This document shows, one piece after another, positions 9,519-19,469 of a stretch of 64,000 nt of DNA. The stretch is from Paenibacillus sp. JNUCC32 (GTDB lineage Bacteria; Bacillota; Bacilli; Paenibacillales; Paenibacillaceae). How positions within the stretch are numbered: position 1 is the first letter of the stretch; every line of letters begins with the position of its first letter. The notes beneath the pieces are model-generated. The model was not told the origin of the DNA and did not search any database. It worked only from the letters and a program-made list of their open reading frames with translations. The position numbers were made by a program, and so were the translations under genes. The stretch lies in NCBI RefSeq assembly GCF_014863545.1, contig NZ_CP062260.1:4667501-4731500 (forward strand), read 5' to 3'.

Positions 9519-9550
9519 GAAAAAGGCCAGCCCGTTGCAACGGGTGGCCT
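9519..9550 (-). terminator. Terminator of the xylanase operon
   Basis: GGCCA-CCCGTTGC/GCAACGGG-TGGCC forms a strong stem (9525-9549). On the minus strand it is followed by TTTTT. It is 55 bp past the xylanase stop codon. Confidence 0.88.
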
Positions 9551-9604
9551 CCATCTCATTCATACGTACATGCTGCTTTTCATCGTTCACGTCCGATCAT
9601 CGCA

Positions 9605-12600
9605 TTAACGATTCACGGCCTTAATCAGTTCCCAATTCCAAATCCGGTCCAGAATCACGGCTGCCTGGGCACGCGTAAAGTAAGCCTTCGGCGCGATTTT
9701 GCCGTTCATGCCGTTCACGATGCCCGACCCTGCAAGCAGAGCTGCACTCGATTTGGCATATTCGGCAACCTCATCCCCATCGGCAAAAGCATCCAGCGCC
9801 CCTTCGCCCTCCAGCTTCCTGCCTGCCGCCTCCAGGGCACGCTGCGTGATCAGCATCATGTCCTGGCGCGTCATCGGCGTGTCCGGCGAGAAACGATTTC
9901 CGCCGACGCCTTGAACGAGCCCAAGCTCTGAGGCGATTTGCACGTGTTTGTAATAATAGGCCGAAGACGTAACATCTCCGAATGCTGCCCGGCCTTCGCC
10001 CGAACCTTCCAGTTCCAGCACGCGTACGAGCATAACGAGGAATTCGGCCCGGGTGATTTCGTTCTGGGGATCGAACATCGTTTCGCTTACCCCTTGGATA
10101 AATCCGCGGGATGCCATCGTTTCGATCGCATCGATCGCCCACGGCACATGCTTCAGGTCATGAAACGTCTTGAATGCGGAAGCGACTGCAAACGTGCCGC
10201 CATGCGGCAGCGCTGCGCGAACGATCCCCTGTTTCGCATCATAACGGCTGTTAGGAAGAGGCCCGCCTTGCCCGTTGGCATCGATCTCCCTGACAAAGAT
10301 ATGGTCCGGTTGTGCCAGCTCTTCCTTGGTTGGTGTGTAAGGCACCGACCAGATCAAGCGAGCTTTGCCCGATCTCCACGACAGGGCCCGGTCGCCGGCA
10401 AGAGCCTCTACCCGGAACACCGGACGATCACCGATCTCCTCGCGAAGGGTTGCACCCAGATTGCTGCCCGAAGCTTTCGCCAGACGCAGCGCGACGGTTT
10501 CCGTATCCTTTACTCCGGCTCCCCGAACCCATGCGCTTGGCAGCTCCAGTGCGCCGAACTCCGTTTGGAGGATCAACACAACCTCCGAGTTCCCCAGCAG
10601 CCACTTGCCCGGCAATTGAATTTCGTAGGACTGGGCCTCTGTTTGAGCCGGGATAGCCACGATTGCTCGCTTCGGTCCTTCCACGCCGGCTGCCGCCCTG
10701 TCCAATGCCTGCTGAAGGACTTGGCTCGAGACTACAGCGAGAATCCGCCCGTCATTGTTCCGGATTTCGAGTGAAGGCGTGTTCGGAGCTGGACTTGTAC
10801 TGCTTCCGCCACCGCCCGCGTTTGCACCGCTTCCTCCGTCACCGCCGCCGTTATGTTCTCCGCCGTTTCCGTCTCCTCCGCCAGGAGCGGAGCTCTTCGT
10901 GAATTCCAGCACGCCGAACCTGGACGTGTTTTGATAGGACTGGCCCGTCGGATCCGACCAGATGGCCACGCTGTCTCTTGTGCCCTGGCCGTCTTCATCG
11001 TTGTTCACCTGCAAATCGAATCCGATGACCGTCCCTTTCTCAGGCTTGATCTTGTCGAGGCGGATCGCTGCTTCAACGACATATCCCCCGTCGGTCACCT
11101 TCGCTGCCGAAGTGAAGTTATCCTCGCCCGCATAACCGCCAAAGGAGCGCAGATTATTGAAGTTCATCCGGTACTGTCCATCATCTTCTTGGTAAGCATC
11201 CGTCTTTCCATTATTCTGATCCACAAAAATCTCTACCGAATCCTGCTCCCATACGTTGGGGCTCGCATCCGACAACAAGCCGTCGCTAACCACGGCGTAA
11301 ACATACAGGTAATTCTCATCCCATAGCGTCCGGAATGTTGCGGTTGCGCCACTGTTACCCTCGACCCACACGTCGGTTGCCAGTTCCGCGGCGTCCTTCC
11401 AGACGTCGTCCAGCTCTCCGTCCACCTTCGGGGTGCCGTAGCGGGCCTGGGCCGATTTCGGCGCAGCAGCGAGCGTAAGTATGCCGAGTCCGTCTTGATC
11501 GCTCTCCTGGGCATGCCTTGGATCGCTCCAGGACACCACCGCTCCGTTCTTGCCATGCTCGGAACCGTCATCCGAACCGGAATCCGTTACCCTGACATCG
11601 AAATAAATGTCGCTGCCCAATGCCCCTGTTCCGCGTAGCTGGAGAAGAGCCTCCCCCGCGTAACCTCCCGCGGTCTCTGCCGTGTTGGCGGCTCCGCGCT
11701 GAATCCGGGATTCTTGCAGGGTACCGTTCACCACCGCGAAGATATCAACCTGATCCCCCGGGGCTATCGATCCGTCTTTCACGTCAACCCTGACATAGAT
11801 ATGGTCCTTGTCCCATAGCGTCTTAAATTCGGCAGACAACGATCCCAGCTTCTCCGTCTTAAATGCCGGAACCAGATTCCAGGAAGCATCCGGTTGTCCG
11901 TCGATGACGGCCTTACCCTCCACAGCCATTCCGGTTTTTCTCACAATCGTTAGCCTGGAGGGATCGACCATTCCCCAATAAGCTGGCTTGGCCTGATATT
12001 GCTTGTCAAAAGGAAACGGGGCATCCTGGCGGCCCGTCCCCGCGGGACGGTCATGCAGCCAGGTATGGTCGTCTGCAATCCCCCACAGGGTGACATTGCT
12101 GATCCAGCCACCCTCCACGCCTGCATCAACGCCCATTTGGTCCAGCCGCTTCAATTCTTCAAACAGCTCTTTGTACCGATAGCCTTGCTTGTCGAGCAAT
12201 TCCTGAGGAACGGTCTGGAAGGCGTCGGTATTGTTCGTGTACACCGAAACGTCCAGCTCGGTAAGCTGATTATCAAATCCCGCCTCGCCGAACATCCGGA
12301 TGGAATCCGAGATTTGCTGGATGGAGGGCCCGCTGATATTGATATGCGTTTGATGGCCCACGCCATCGATCGGAACGCCTTCCGCCTTCAGCTGTTTTAC
12401 GAGATTCAGCAAATAATCGCGTTTCTTCGGGTTGTGCGTGCTGTAATCGTTGATGTACAGCTTGGCCTCGGGTCCGGCTGCGTCTCGCGCCGCATGAAAT
12501 GCGGTCCGGATATAGTCGAGTCCCGTTATCCGGTACCACTGGCTGTCCCGCATGCCGTCCGGACGCCCTTCGTCAATGACCTCATTCACGACGTCCCAAT

Positions 12601-14044
12601 CGCGGACATCTCCCTTGTAACGGCCGGCCACCTCATGGATATAAGCTTCCAGCCTCTGAAGGACGAGCGCTTTGTTCTCCGGCGTGGCTTCAAGATATTG
12701 GCCCTTGTCGTCCTTCAGCATCCATTCGGCGCCCTGCTGATGCCACAGCAGCGTATGGAACCGGAGGTTCATATCATGATCCCTGGCATAATCCCTGATC
12801 AGATCCGCGTTGGTAAAGTTATAGGTTCCCTCTCTCGGATTGAGAGATTCCGGTTTCATCACGTTCTCGGCAACAAGCGAGTTGTAATGATAATCCAGAA
12901 GCTCCTTGTGCACGCCGGACAGATGCTTGGGCTCCACGGCTGCCCCGATCTCGAAATACTCCCGATACACATCCTTCAGGGCGGGAATATCCGTCTGAAT
13001 GGAGCCCGGCAGAGCGAGCTTAATGTCATCGACATAGAAATTGGAAAGATCCGAGGTTTCCACGTACAGCTTCAATGTTTCCATATCCGAGCTGAAGCCG
13101 AAGGTTCCTTTCAGTTCCACCCACTCCGTGCCGCTCGCGGAAGCTGAGGCGAGGGTCGTATAGGACGTCTCTGCTGCGCCCGCCGCTTTATTCTCCATCG
13201 AAAGCGATAGTTTGACCGCAGCGGCAGGAGCCTGCTCAAGCCTGGCATAGGCTGAGATCGTATACGTTTTTTGGCTCATCATGATGTCTTTGACGTCCTG
13301 GATGGGCCCGTTCCAGCTGTTCGTCCGATCATGGACCTTTAAGCCGTAGCCGCCGCTACGGGCTGCTTCTGGCACAGCTTCTACGGTCTCCGAATCGCGA
13401 GGTCCCCAATCCATCGTCGTTCCGTCTTCAAAATCCCATACGACCGTATTCTCTCCTCCCGGCACCCCATTGCCCGGGTCCGGTGCCGGCTCAATCAGCC
13501 GGACTTTGAATTCGTCCATATAATAAGCGACGTCCGGACTGCTCGGACTCTGCAGATACACCTGCAGGGCTGATGCATTGGCATCGTATTTATAACGGCC
13601 TTTTACCTCCACCCACCCGTCGGCGGTTACATCGACCGGGCTGCTGAAGTTCACGTATTCCGGCTCGGCTCCGGTTTGCTGCATGGCAAGCTGAAGCTTC
13701 TGAGACCCTTGGGTGCCCTCCTTCAGATGGACATAAGCGGAAATTTCATATGTCGCTCCCTTGTCCAGCCGATTCGTGGCGGCTAGATTAAACCCCGGTC
13801 CGTTCCATGTCGCCGTCCTTCCCTCCGTCAATAAACTCCCTGTCCCTTCATAGGCATAGGTCGCGGAAGTCACCGTCTCCGTCCCCCGCTTAAACCACCC
13901 CTCCGTCCCGCCATCGAAATGATGGTGTATCACAAGATCCTGATCGGCGGGCGTATGTGCCGCCGCACTCCAGCTGGGCGGAATGAGCAGCATGAACCCG
14001 ATCAGCATCAGGCTGATCTTTCTAAAGATCGTTCTCTTAGACAC
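9605..14044 (-). CDS. xynA: Secreted modular GH10 endo-1,4-beta-xylanase with CBM22, CBM9 and SLH domains
   Basis: This 1479-residue enzyme is held on the cell surface and cuts the xylan backbone internally. A signal peptide (about 1-28) is followed by two CBM22-like domains (about 35-185 and 200-345), a GH10 catalytic domain (about 350-700), two CBM9-like domains (about 705-860 and 865-1050), a Gly/Asn linker (1055-1085), a domain of unknown type, and three SLH repeats (about 1290-1475) with TRAE, TRQD and TRAQ motifs for cell-wall binding. The acid/base is Glu488 (DVVNEV) and the nucleophile Glu596 (TELDVS). It resembles the large cell-bound XynA1 enzymes of Paenibacillus. The start is GTG behind GAGGAGG. 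Only 57 bp separate it from the permease gene, so it is probably the last gene of the transport operon. Confidence 0.95.
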   Translation of the reverse strand: MSKRTIFRKISLMLIGFMLLIPPSWSAAAHTPADQDLVIHHHFDGGTEGWFKRGTETVTSATYAYEGTGSLLTEGRTATWNGPGFNLAATNRLDKGATYEISAYVHLKEGTQGSQKLQLAMQQTGAEPEYVNFSSPVDVTADGWVEVKGRYKYDANASALQVYLQSPSSPDVAYYMDEFKVRLIEPAPDPGNGVPGGENTVVWDFEDGTTMDWGPRDSETVEAVPEAARSGGYGLKVHDRTNSWNGPIQDVKDIMMSQKTYTISAYARLEQAPAAAVKLSLSMENKAAGAAETSYTTLASASASGTEWVELKGTFGFSSDMETLKLYVETSDLSNFYVDDIKLALPGSIQTDIPALKDVYREYFEIGAAVEPKHLSGVHKELLDYHYNSLVAENVMKPESLNPREGTYNFTNADLIRDYARDHDMNLRFHTLLWHQQGAEWMLKDDKGQYLEATPENKALVLQRLEAYIHEVAGRYKGDVRDWDVVNEVIDEGRPDGMRDSQWYRITGLDYIRTAFHAARDAAGPEAKLYINDYSTHNPKKRDYLLNLVKQLKAEGVPIDGVGHQTHINISGPSIQQISDSIRMFGEAGFDNQLTELDVSVYTNNTDAFQTVPQELLDKQGYRYKELFEELKRLDQMGVDAGVEGGWISNVTLWGIADDHTWLHDRPAGTGRQDAPFPFDKQYQAKPAYWGMVDPSRLTIVRKTGMAVEGKAVIDGQPDASWNLVPAFKTEKLGSLSAEFKTLWDKDHIYVRVDVKDGSIAPGDQVDIFAVVNGTLQESRIQRGAANTAETAGGYAGEALLQLRGTGALGSDIYFDVRVTDSGSDDGSEHGKNGAVVSWSDPRHAQESDQDGLGILTLAAAPKSAQARYGTPKVDGELDDVWKDAAELATDVWVEGNSGATATFRTLWDENYLYVYAVVSDGLLSDASPNVWEQDSVEIFVDQNNGKTDAYQEDDGQYRMNFNNLRSFGGYAGEDNFTSAAKVTDGGYVVEAAIRLDKIKPEKGTVIGFDLQVNNDEDGQGTRDSVAIWSDPTGQSYQNTSRFGVLEFTKSSAPGGGDGNGGEHNGGGDGGSGANAGGGGSSTSPAPNTPSLEIRNNDGRILAVVSSQVLQQALDRAAAGVEGPKRAIVAIPAQTEAQSYEIQLPGKWLLGNSEVVLILQTEFGALELPSAWVRGAGVKDTETVALRLAKASGSNLGATLREEIGDRPVFRVEALAGDRALSWRSGKARLIWSVPYTPTKEELAQPDHIFVREIDANGQGGPLPNSRYDAKQGIVRAALPHGGTFAVASAFKTFHDLKHVPWAIDAIETMASRGFIQGVSETMFDPQNEITRAEFLVMLVRVLELEGSGEGRAAFGDVTSSAYYYKHVQIASELGLVQGVGGNRFSPDTPMTRQDMMLITQRALEAAGRKLEGEGALDAFADGDEVAEYAKSSAALLAGSGIVNGMNGKIAPKAYFTRAQAAVILDRIWNWELIKAVNR

Positions 14045-14101
14045 GGAATGCTTGCCTCCTCATCGGTTGCATGTATGATCTGTCCACTAGCAAAATCCTG
14101 G

Positions 14102-15061
14102 TCATTCTTTGACGCTGCCTACGTTCAACCCAACGACAAAATATTTCTGCATGAACGGATAAACCAGCAGAATCGGAACCGATGCCACGACCGTTACGGC
14201 AGCGCGAATCGAAATCGGCGTTACCATGTTCACCGCAGAGTCCTTCGTCATCCCTGCGCCGGCAGCTACTGCCGGGTTGCTGTTCGCGTTCATACTGGAT
14301 GACAGCAGCTTCATCAGCTCATACTGCAAAGTGCTCAGCTCTTGGCGGGAGGAGGTATAGATGAATGCATCGAACCAGGAGTTCCAAGCCCCCACGGCCA
14401 CGAACAGTGCAATGGTTGCCAGCACCGGTTTACACAGCGGGAAGATGATCCGGATGAAGATTTTGAAATCTCCGGCTCCGTCGATTCTTGCCGATTCGAC
14501 CAAGCTTTCCGGAATCGTTCCGATATACGTCCGGATAACGATCATATTGAATGCGCTGATCATCGACGGGATCACATATACCCAGAACGAATTAATCAGA
14601 TTCAAGTCCTTCATCAGAAAGTATCCAGGAATCAAACCTGCGTTAAAGTACATCGTCAGAATAAAGATCAAGGTAATCGGCTTACGAAATACATATTCCC
14701 GGCGGCTCAGCGTATATGCCAGCATCGTGGTCAGACCCAGATTCAGCAGCGTCGACAGCACCGTTCTTGCCACGGAAATCCAGAACGCGTCATATATCGT
14801 TCCAGAAGCGAATACCGCCTTGTAATTCTGCCAGGTAAATTCCCTTGGCCAGAGATAGATTCCGCCTCGGATCGTATCATTCCCCGCATTCAGGGAAACG
14901 ACGATCGTATTCAAGAAAGGATATAATGTGACAACGACAAGACCAATCATAAACAAGGTATTGAATGTATTAAAAAGGATCGGCTCTACGCTTTTTTTTC
15001 TGACAGGTTTAGTCGCTGCGGCAGCAGTTGCTGGCCCAGGGCTGATTGTTTGATTGTCCAC
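14102..15061 (-). CDS. Carbohydrate ABC transporter permease (YtcP/LplC type)
   Basis: This 319-residue inner-membrane protein has six predicted membrane segments and the EAA loop ESARIDGAGDFKIFIRIIFP that contacts the ATPase. It is the second permease subunit of an oligosaccharide importer. The GTG start overlaps the TAG stop of the preceding permease (TAGTG), which implies translational coupling, and GAGAGG lies upstream. The ending MQKYFVVGLNVGSVKE is typical of the MalG-like subfamily that works with LplB and LplA. The xylanase gene follows, so xylo-oligosaccharides or aldouronates are the likely cargo. This is inferred from context. Confidence 0.93.
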   Translation of the reverse strand: MDNQTISPGPATAAAATKPVRKKSVEPILFNTFNTLFMIGLVVVTLYPFLNTIVVSLNAGNDTIRGGIYLWPREFTWQNYKAVFASGTIYDAFWISVARTVLSTLLNLGLTTMLAYTLSRREYVFRKPITLIFILTMYFNAGLIPGYFLMKDLNLINSFWVYVIPSMISAFNMIVIRTYIGTIPESLVESARIDGAGDFKIFIRIIFPLCKPVLATIALFVAVGAWNSWFDAFIYTSSRQELSTLQYELMKLLSSSMNANSNPAVAAGAGMTKDSAVNMVTPISIRAAVTVVASVPILLVYPFMQKYFVVGLNVGSVKE

Positions 15062-16020
15062 TATAGCAGCCTCTCTTCCCCTAGCCGTTTCGCGACTCCG
15101 TTTGCAATCAATAACAGCGTCACACTAACGACCGTTTTAAATATACCGGCAGCCGTTGCTAATGAGTAATTGCCTTGGGCAAGCCCGTACTTCAGCACGA
15201 AAATGTCAATCGTTTGCGACCAGTCGACAACAAGACCGTTGCCCAGCAAGTATTGAACCTCGAAGCCTGCTTCCAGAATGTGACCGACCTGCATGATCAA
15301 CAGAATAATGATCGTTGGCTTAATGCCCGGCAAAGTAACATGGAACATTTTCCGATAGCGGCTTGCCCCGTCCATATCGGCAGCCTCATAAAGCGCCGGG
15401 TCGATGGATGCCATCGCAGCCAAATATATAATCGTATTCCAGCCGACTTCTTTCCAAACATGCGACGCTCCGACGATTCCCCAGAAGTATTTGCCTTCAC
15501 TGAGCCATTGGATCGGCTCCTTGATGAGATGCAGCTTCATAAGGACATCATTGATGATTCCGTCCGAAGCCAAGCTCGTCGCCACAATCCCGGTTACGAT
15601 GATCCAGGATAGAAAGTGCGGAAGATAGGAGATCGTCTGTACGGTTCTTTTCCAAAATACTTTCCGGATTTCATTCAGTAACAATGCAAGGATAATTGCA
15701 GTCGTAAAGCCGAGAATCATATTGATAACACTCATTGCGAGCGTATTGCGAAGCACTTGCAGGAAACTATCGTCCTTAAAAAGGAATTCAAAATGTTTAA
15801 AGCCTACCCACTTCTGTTCACTAAAGTCTCTAGCCGGCTTGTAGTCTTGGAAAGCCATGGTCCATCCCCAAATAGGAACGTAGGCAAACAAGATGATGTA
15901 AGCCATCAGAGGCACCGACATATAGATCAACTGTCTCTGTTCTTTGAGTACGGCCCAGGTGATTTTCTTGTTTGTCTTAGGCTTGCGGACGGCAGAGTCT
16001 TTGACTACGGTCTCTTCCAT
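15061..16020 (-). CDS. Carbohydrate ABC transporter permease (LplB type)
   Basis: This 319-residue membrane protein has six predicted segments after a short charged N-terminus and carries the EAA loop YEAADMDGASRYRKMFHVTLP. It is the first permease subunit of the same importer. Its conserved start, with VPIWGWTMAFQDYKP, matches the LplB branch used for aldouronates and other complex oligosaccharides. It lies 86 bp after the binding-protein gene, with a small hairpin between them. No ATPase gene is present in the cluster, so a shared ATPase of MsmX type would have to serve it. Confidence 0.93.
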   Translation of the reverse strand: MEETVVKDSAVRKPKTNKKITWAVLKEQRQLIYMSVPLMAYIILFAYVPIWGWTMAFQDYKPARDFSEQKWVGFKHFEFLFKDDSFLQVLRNTLAMSVINMILGFTTAIILALLLNEIRKVFWKRTVQTISYLPHFLSWIIVTGIVATSLASDGIINDVLMKLHLIKEPIQWLSEGKYFWGIVGASHVWKEVGWNTIIYLAAMASIDPALYEAADMDGASRYRKMFHVTLPGIKPTIIILLIMQVGHILEAGFEVQYLLGNGLVVDWSQTIDIFVLKYGLAQGNYSLATAAGIFKTVVSVTLLLIANGVAKRLGEERLL

Positions 16021-16058
16021 AAGTTTGTTCTCCCCAAAACCCCATATTTCGTAAACAA

Positions 16059-16077
16059 GGAAGGCAAGAAGCCTTCC
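16059..16077 (-). terminator. Intercistronic hairpin between binding protein and permease genes
   Basis: A perfect GGAAGGC/GCCTTCC stem with a five-base loop lies between the binding-protein stop (16107) and the permease start (16020). On the minus strand it is followed only by TTGTTT. It may be a leaky terminator or an mRNA stabiliser that makes binding protein more abundant than permease. Confidence 0.5.
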
Positions 16078-16106
16078 CGTTTCCGATTCATGTACCTTCC
16101 GCTGCT

Positions 16107-17810
16107 TTACTTAACAGACCAAGTGTCTCTTCTCCATTGCAGCACTTCATTAATCCGATCCTCATAAGCCTTGATGTTGAGCTTGCGGATATCAGTGACG
16201 TACTCATCCCAGACGCTGTCGAATTCTTCCGGTTTAGCAAGAATGGCTTTTGGCAAGTACTTCGTGGACAACTCATTTTGCTTCGTATTCACGATTTTCG
16301 CCTCAGATCCGTCTACCAGGTCGACCGACCATGCCGGGTAAGCAATCTCGTTCTCAGGGGCTGGACTGAAGAAGTCAACATAGCTGTTGAAACCGTATTG
16401 GGCAAGGAAGTTCTTGTCATACTCTCTCAAAGCGGCTACCATTTCTTCAGGCTGTGCAGCGCCGTCCGTAGCGTTGCCGTCCGAGAATAAACCTTCCATT
16501 TTTGGTGCTTGACCGTGGAAAGAATCGGCTTTATTCGCGAGCTTCCAGGTTGCATCGGTAAACAGATCGCGCTGCTCTTGCGTTTTCATGAAGCGGCCGT
16601 CCTTGACAATGTAATCTTCCCCTTCGATCCCCCAGGACAAGATTTTTTGCCAATCTTCTTGAATCAGCGTATCCAACAATTTGATAATTCTGATTGCCTG
16701 CTCTTCGGATGCGTTGACCGTGATCCCGAAACCGTTGTTGAGGTTCAGAGCCGGACGATCTTTGTAATGATCCTTGATACTTTCATCAAATACAAGCGGA
16801 AGACCGACATACGTTCTTTCATCTTTCTTCTGAGTAATCAGCGCGTCCTCTGCGCTTTGGAAGTTCCAGTGCTGGTCAAACATGCCAAGAACTGCACCGC
16901 TGGAGATTTTCGCCATATACTGGTCAAAGTTCTGGGTGAACGTTTCCTTATCGATGATACCCAGGGCATTCATTTCGTTCAGCTTTTTATAATAACGTTT
17001 GGCATAGTCCTTATCGGCAAAAATTTCCGCCTTGCCGTCTTTAACAACTACACCGCCGTCATTCGGATGACCGATCAAATGCTGAGGAGCATTGAACAGG
17101 CCCCAGTTTTTCCAGTCATAGTTCAGAATTTCAAAGCCGATCGTCGGGGTACCGTCGATGGTCGGATGCTTTTCCTTGTATTGTTTAATGATGTCAAAAT
17201 ATTGATCCAAGGTTTTAACCTCTGGATATCCTGCCTCTGCCAATACGTCCTTCTGAATCCAGAAGGCTGGGCCCGAATAATAAGACGAGGTAACATCAGC
17301 ATTCGTTACACCGTAGTTTGGAAGATTGTAAATATGACCGTCATTCGGGTCTTTCATCATGTTCCAGTACTTCTCATAATGCTTCTTCAAGTTTGGCGCA
17401 TGTTCTTCAATCAAATCCTCGAGCGGGATAAAGGCACCGGCAGCTGTCAGCTTTTGATTCGCTGTCATCATGTCCGGATAATCGCCGCCTGCAATCATAA
17501 CGCCGAGCTTCTGGTCAATATCGCCTGCCAGGAACTCGAATTTGAAGGATGCTCCTGTCTTTTCCCTGATTAATTTATAAATCTTGTTGTCAGGTGTTGG
17601 TTGCTGGTCGGGCTGACCGATAAAAACACTCACCTCAAATGGTTCGATCTTATCCCCGTCCGTCCCGGGTGTTGTTTGTTCTGCGGAGTCCTTTGCTTCC
17701 GGCTGGGCCCCGCTATTCCCGTTTCCGCCCCCGCAGCCCGTAAGGCCGATGCAAAGCGATAACAGCAACACCGTGCTGAGCCGAAGCCATGATTTTGTCT
17801 TACCCCCCAT
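16107..17810 (-). CDS. Extracellular solute-binding lipoprotein (LplA type)
   Basis: This 567-residue protein has a lipoprotein signal with lipobox LTGC (Cys about 26), then a Gly/Asn-rich tether and a family 1 solute-binding fold. Its length is that of the large LplA-like proteins that bind complex oligosaccharides. It delivers substrate to the two following permeases. It is the first structural gene after the promoter at 17902-17931, which carries a cre-like site. Context with the xylanase suggests xylan fragments as ligands, but the sequence alone does not prove this. Confidence 0.93.
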   Translation of the reverse strand: MGGKTKSWLRLSTVLLLSLCIGLTGCGGGNGNSGAQPEAKDSAEQTTPGTDGDKIEPFEVSVFIGQPDQQPTPDNKIYKLIREKTGASFKFEFLAGDIDQKLGVMIAGGDYPDMMTANQKLTAAGAFIPLEDLIEEHAPNLKKHYEKYWNMMKDPNDGHIYNLPNYGVTNADVTSSYYSGPAFWIQKDVLAEAGYPEVKTLDQYFDIIKQYKEKHPTIDGTPTIGFEILNYDWKNWGLFNAPQHLIGHPNDGGVVVKDGKAEIFADKDYAKRYYKKLNEMNALGIIDKETFTQNFDQYMAKISSGAVLGMFDQHWNFQSAEDALITQKKDERTYVGLPLVFDESIKDHYKDRPALNLNNGFGITVNASEEQAIRIIKLLDTLIQEDWQKILSWGIEGEDYIVKDGRFMKTQEQRDLFTDATWKLANKADSFHGQAPKMEGLFSDGNATDGAAQPEEMVAALREYDKNFLAQYGFNSYVDFFSPAPENEIAYPAWSVDLVDGSEAKIVNTKQNELSTKYLPKAILAKPEEFDSVWDEYVTDIRKLNIKAYEDRINEVLQWRRDTWSVK

Positions 17811-17880
17811 AAAAGCACCTCCGTCATAATGTGGTTACATCGTTGGTCGATACGCCTCTTCATGTAACCTTCCTTTATTT

Positions 17881-17894
17881 TAAAAGCGCTTTCA
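17881..17894 (-). promoter_or_regulatory. cre-like CcpA site of the xylanase transport operon
   Basis: TGAAAGCGCTTTTA on the minus strand matches the catabolite-responsive element consensus TGNAARCGNWWWCA with one mismatch. It begins seven bases after the -10 box, so bound CcpA would cover the transcription start. Confidence 0.75.
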
Positions 17895-17901
17895 AAGGCG
17901 G

Positions 17902-17931
17902 ACTATACTATAATTAAAGCATTAACCTTAA
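17902..17931 (-). promoter_or_regulatory. Promoter of the binding protein-permease-xylanase operon
   Basis: TTAAGG (17926-17931) and TATAGT (17902-17907) are 18 bases apart on the minus strand. The weak -35 box is expected for a promoter that needs an AraC-type activator such as the regulator encoded just upstream. Confidence 0.6.
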
Positions 17932-17936
17932 AAACT

Positions 17937-19469
17937 TTAGAACATCCTCTTCTTGAACTCATTCGGTGCCATGCCCCATCTTTTTTCGAAATGCTTAAGG
18001 AATTGGTTGTAGTGGGTATAGCCGACCCTTTCGGCGATTTCGCTGTTCTTCAGCTTGTTCTGCTTCAACAGCGCGGCCGCTTCCTCAATCCGCAAATTAT
18101 GTATGAGTTCGTTGAAGCCAATCCCATTCTTACGCATCAGCAGCTGGCCGAGATAGACGGGATGCAGATAAAAAAGCTCCGCCAATCGCTTAATGGTCAG
18201 ATTCTCCCGGTAGTGCTGCCGAATATAATCGTTAATCTCCTGGATTATGCCTTGCGAATGCCGGGCCTGCTCCTTGAGAAGAAGCTCGATGCACTCTTCC
18301 CCGAAGCGCAGCAGCTCTCCCATCAAGTCGTTCAAATGGAAGGTTCCGTCCGTTAATCCAGCTGCATTGGATTTGGCTGCAAGGATTCGAGCTTCCGCGC
18401 CTTCTGCCTCCCTCACCAAATCCATGATTTTATACAAAACATGGATCACCATTTTCTTCACGATCCCCGGCGCGATTCGCTGCTCCGCAAACCTGGATGC
18501 AGCCAATCCGGCAGCCTCGCGGTATCCCTTCTTGTCGAGGAGTTCCACGGACCTGATGACATCATCCAACAGGTTCGTGGGGTAACGATAATGAAACGGC
18601 CGATCCCGTACCTCTTCATATGAAATCATCCCTCCGTACGCCGGATCGTAAAATTGATGCTCGATGGCTTCCTTGGCGGTTTCGTAGCAGCGACGGATAT
18701 GCACCAGAGACTGCTGGCCTTCTCCTACAGCCATAAACAGCCGCTGTCCTGCATAATGGCGGACCAGCTCGCGGATCGTGCCTGAGGGTACGCTCCCGTT
18801 GTCAGGGGAATAACCGTTCACCAAACCAAGCCGGTTCGATTCCAGATCGATGACATACTCCGAATTCGCGTGGGCTGACAAGCGGGCGACGGTTTCCTTG
18901 ACGTCAGGAAACAAGGCAGACTCTGCTTGAATCAGACATACGTTCCACTCTTGATGGGCGGAGGATAAAACCTGAAGCCTCGACAGGCCGCTAGCCCTAA
19001 GCGGCATCTCCAAGAGCGTTTGCATGATCAGCGAAACATCCTCTTCCCTCTTAGCAATCGCACTCAGGCTTAATCTGCGATGCTCCTGCATCAGCTCAGC
19101 ATGAATCTTGCCGAGCTCCTCCTCGGCTTCCTCTGCAATAATAGGCTTCAGCATGTAGTGATGGATGCCGTGCCGCAATGCCTTCCTTGCATATTCAAAT
19201 TCACTGTAGCCGCTCATGATGGCAAATTTCACACTGCTATCCCGGTGATGCTGCTGCCAGGTTTCAATCATATGAAGCCCGTCCATTAGCGGCATGTTTA
19301 CATCGGTAATGACCAAATCCGGCGCAAGCCCATGAATCATCTTCAAGCCTTCCACTCCGTTGCCCGCGGTTCCGCAGACGCTAAACCCCAAGCGTTCCCA
19401 ATCGATCCACAGCGCCAGCCCTTCCAGCGCACCCGGTTCGTCATCGATCAACAGCACTTTGAAAGGCAT
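17937..19469 (-). CDS. AraC-family response regulator (YesN type), second of the pair
   Basis: This 510-residue regulator has a receiver domain (about 1-125, phospho-acceptor Asp56 in LVITDVNMP) and a C-terminal pair of AraC helix-turn-helix motifs (about 410-510, RWGMAPNEFKKRMF at the end). It probably activates the transporter-xylanase operon that follows. The ATG at 19469 has GGGGGAG four bases upstream. A much longer open frame runs back to 19742, but that part lies inside the kinase gene. The gene overlaps the kinase stop by 29 bases, so kinase and regulator are coupled. A second regulator gene lies on the other side of the kinase. Confidence 0.92.
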   Translation of the reverse strand: MPFKVLLIDDEPGALEGLALWIDWERLGFSVCGTAGNGVEGLKMIHGLAPDLVITDVNMPLMDGLHMIETWQQHHRDSSVKFAIMSGYSEFEYARKALRHGIHHYMLKPIIAEEAEEELGKIHAELMQEHRRLSLSAIAKREEDVSLIMQTLLEMPLRASGLSRLQVLSSAHQEWNVCLIQAESALFPDVKETVARLSAHANSEYVIDLESNRLGLVNGYSPDNGSVPSGTIRELVRHYAGQRLFMAVGEGQQSLVHIRRCYETAKEAIEHQFYDPAYGGMISYEEVRDRPFHYRYPTNLLDDVIRSVELLDKKGYREAAGLAASRFAEQRIAPGIVKKMVIHVLYKIMDLVREAEGAEARILAAKSNAAGLTDGTFHLNDLMGELLRFGEECIELLLKEQARHSQGIIQEINDYIRQHYRENLTIKRLAELFYLHPVYLGQLLMRKNGIGFNELIHNLRIEEAAALLKQNKLKNSEIAERVGYTHYNQFLKHFEKRWGMAPNEFKKRMF

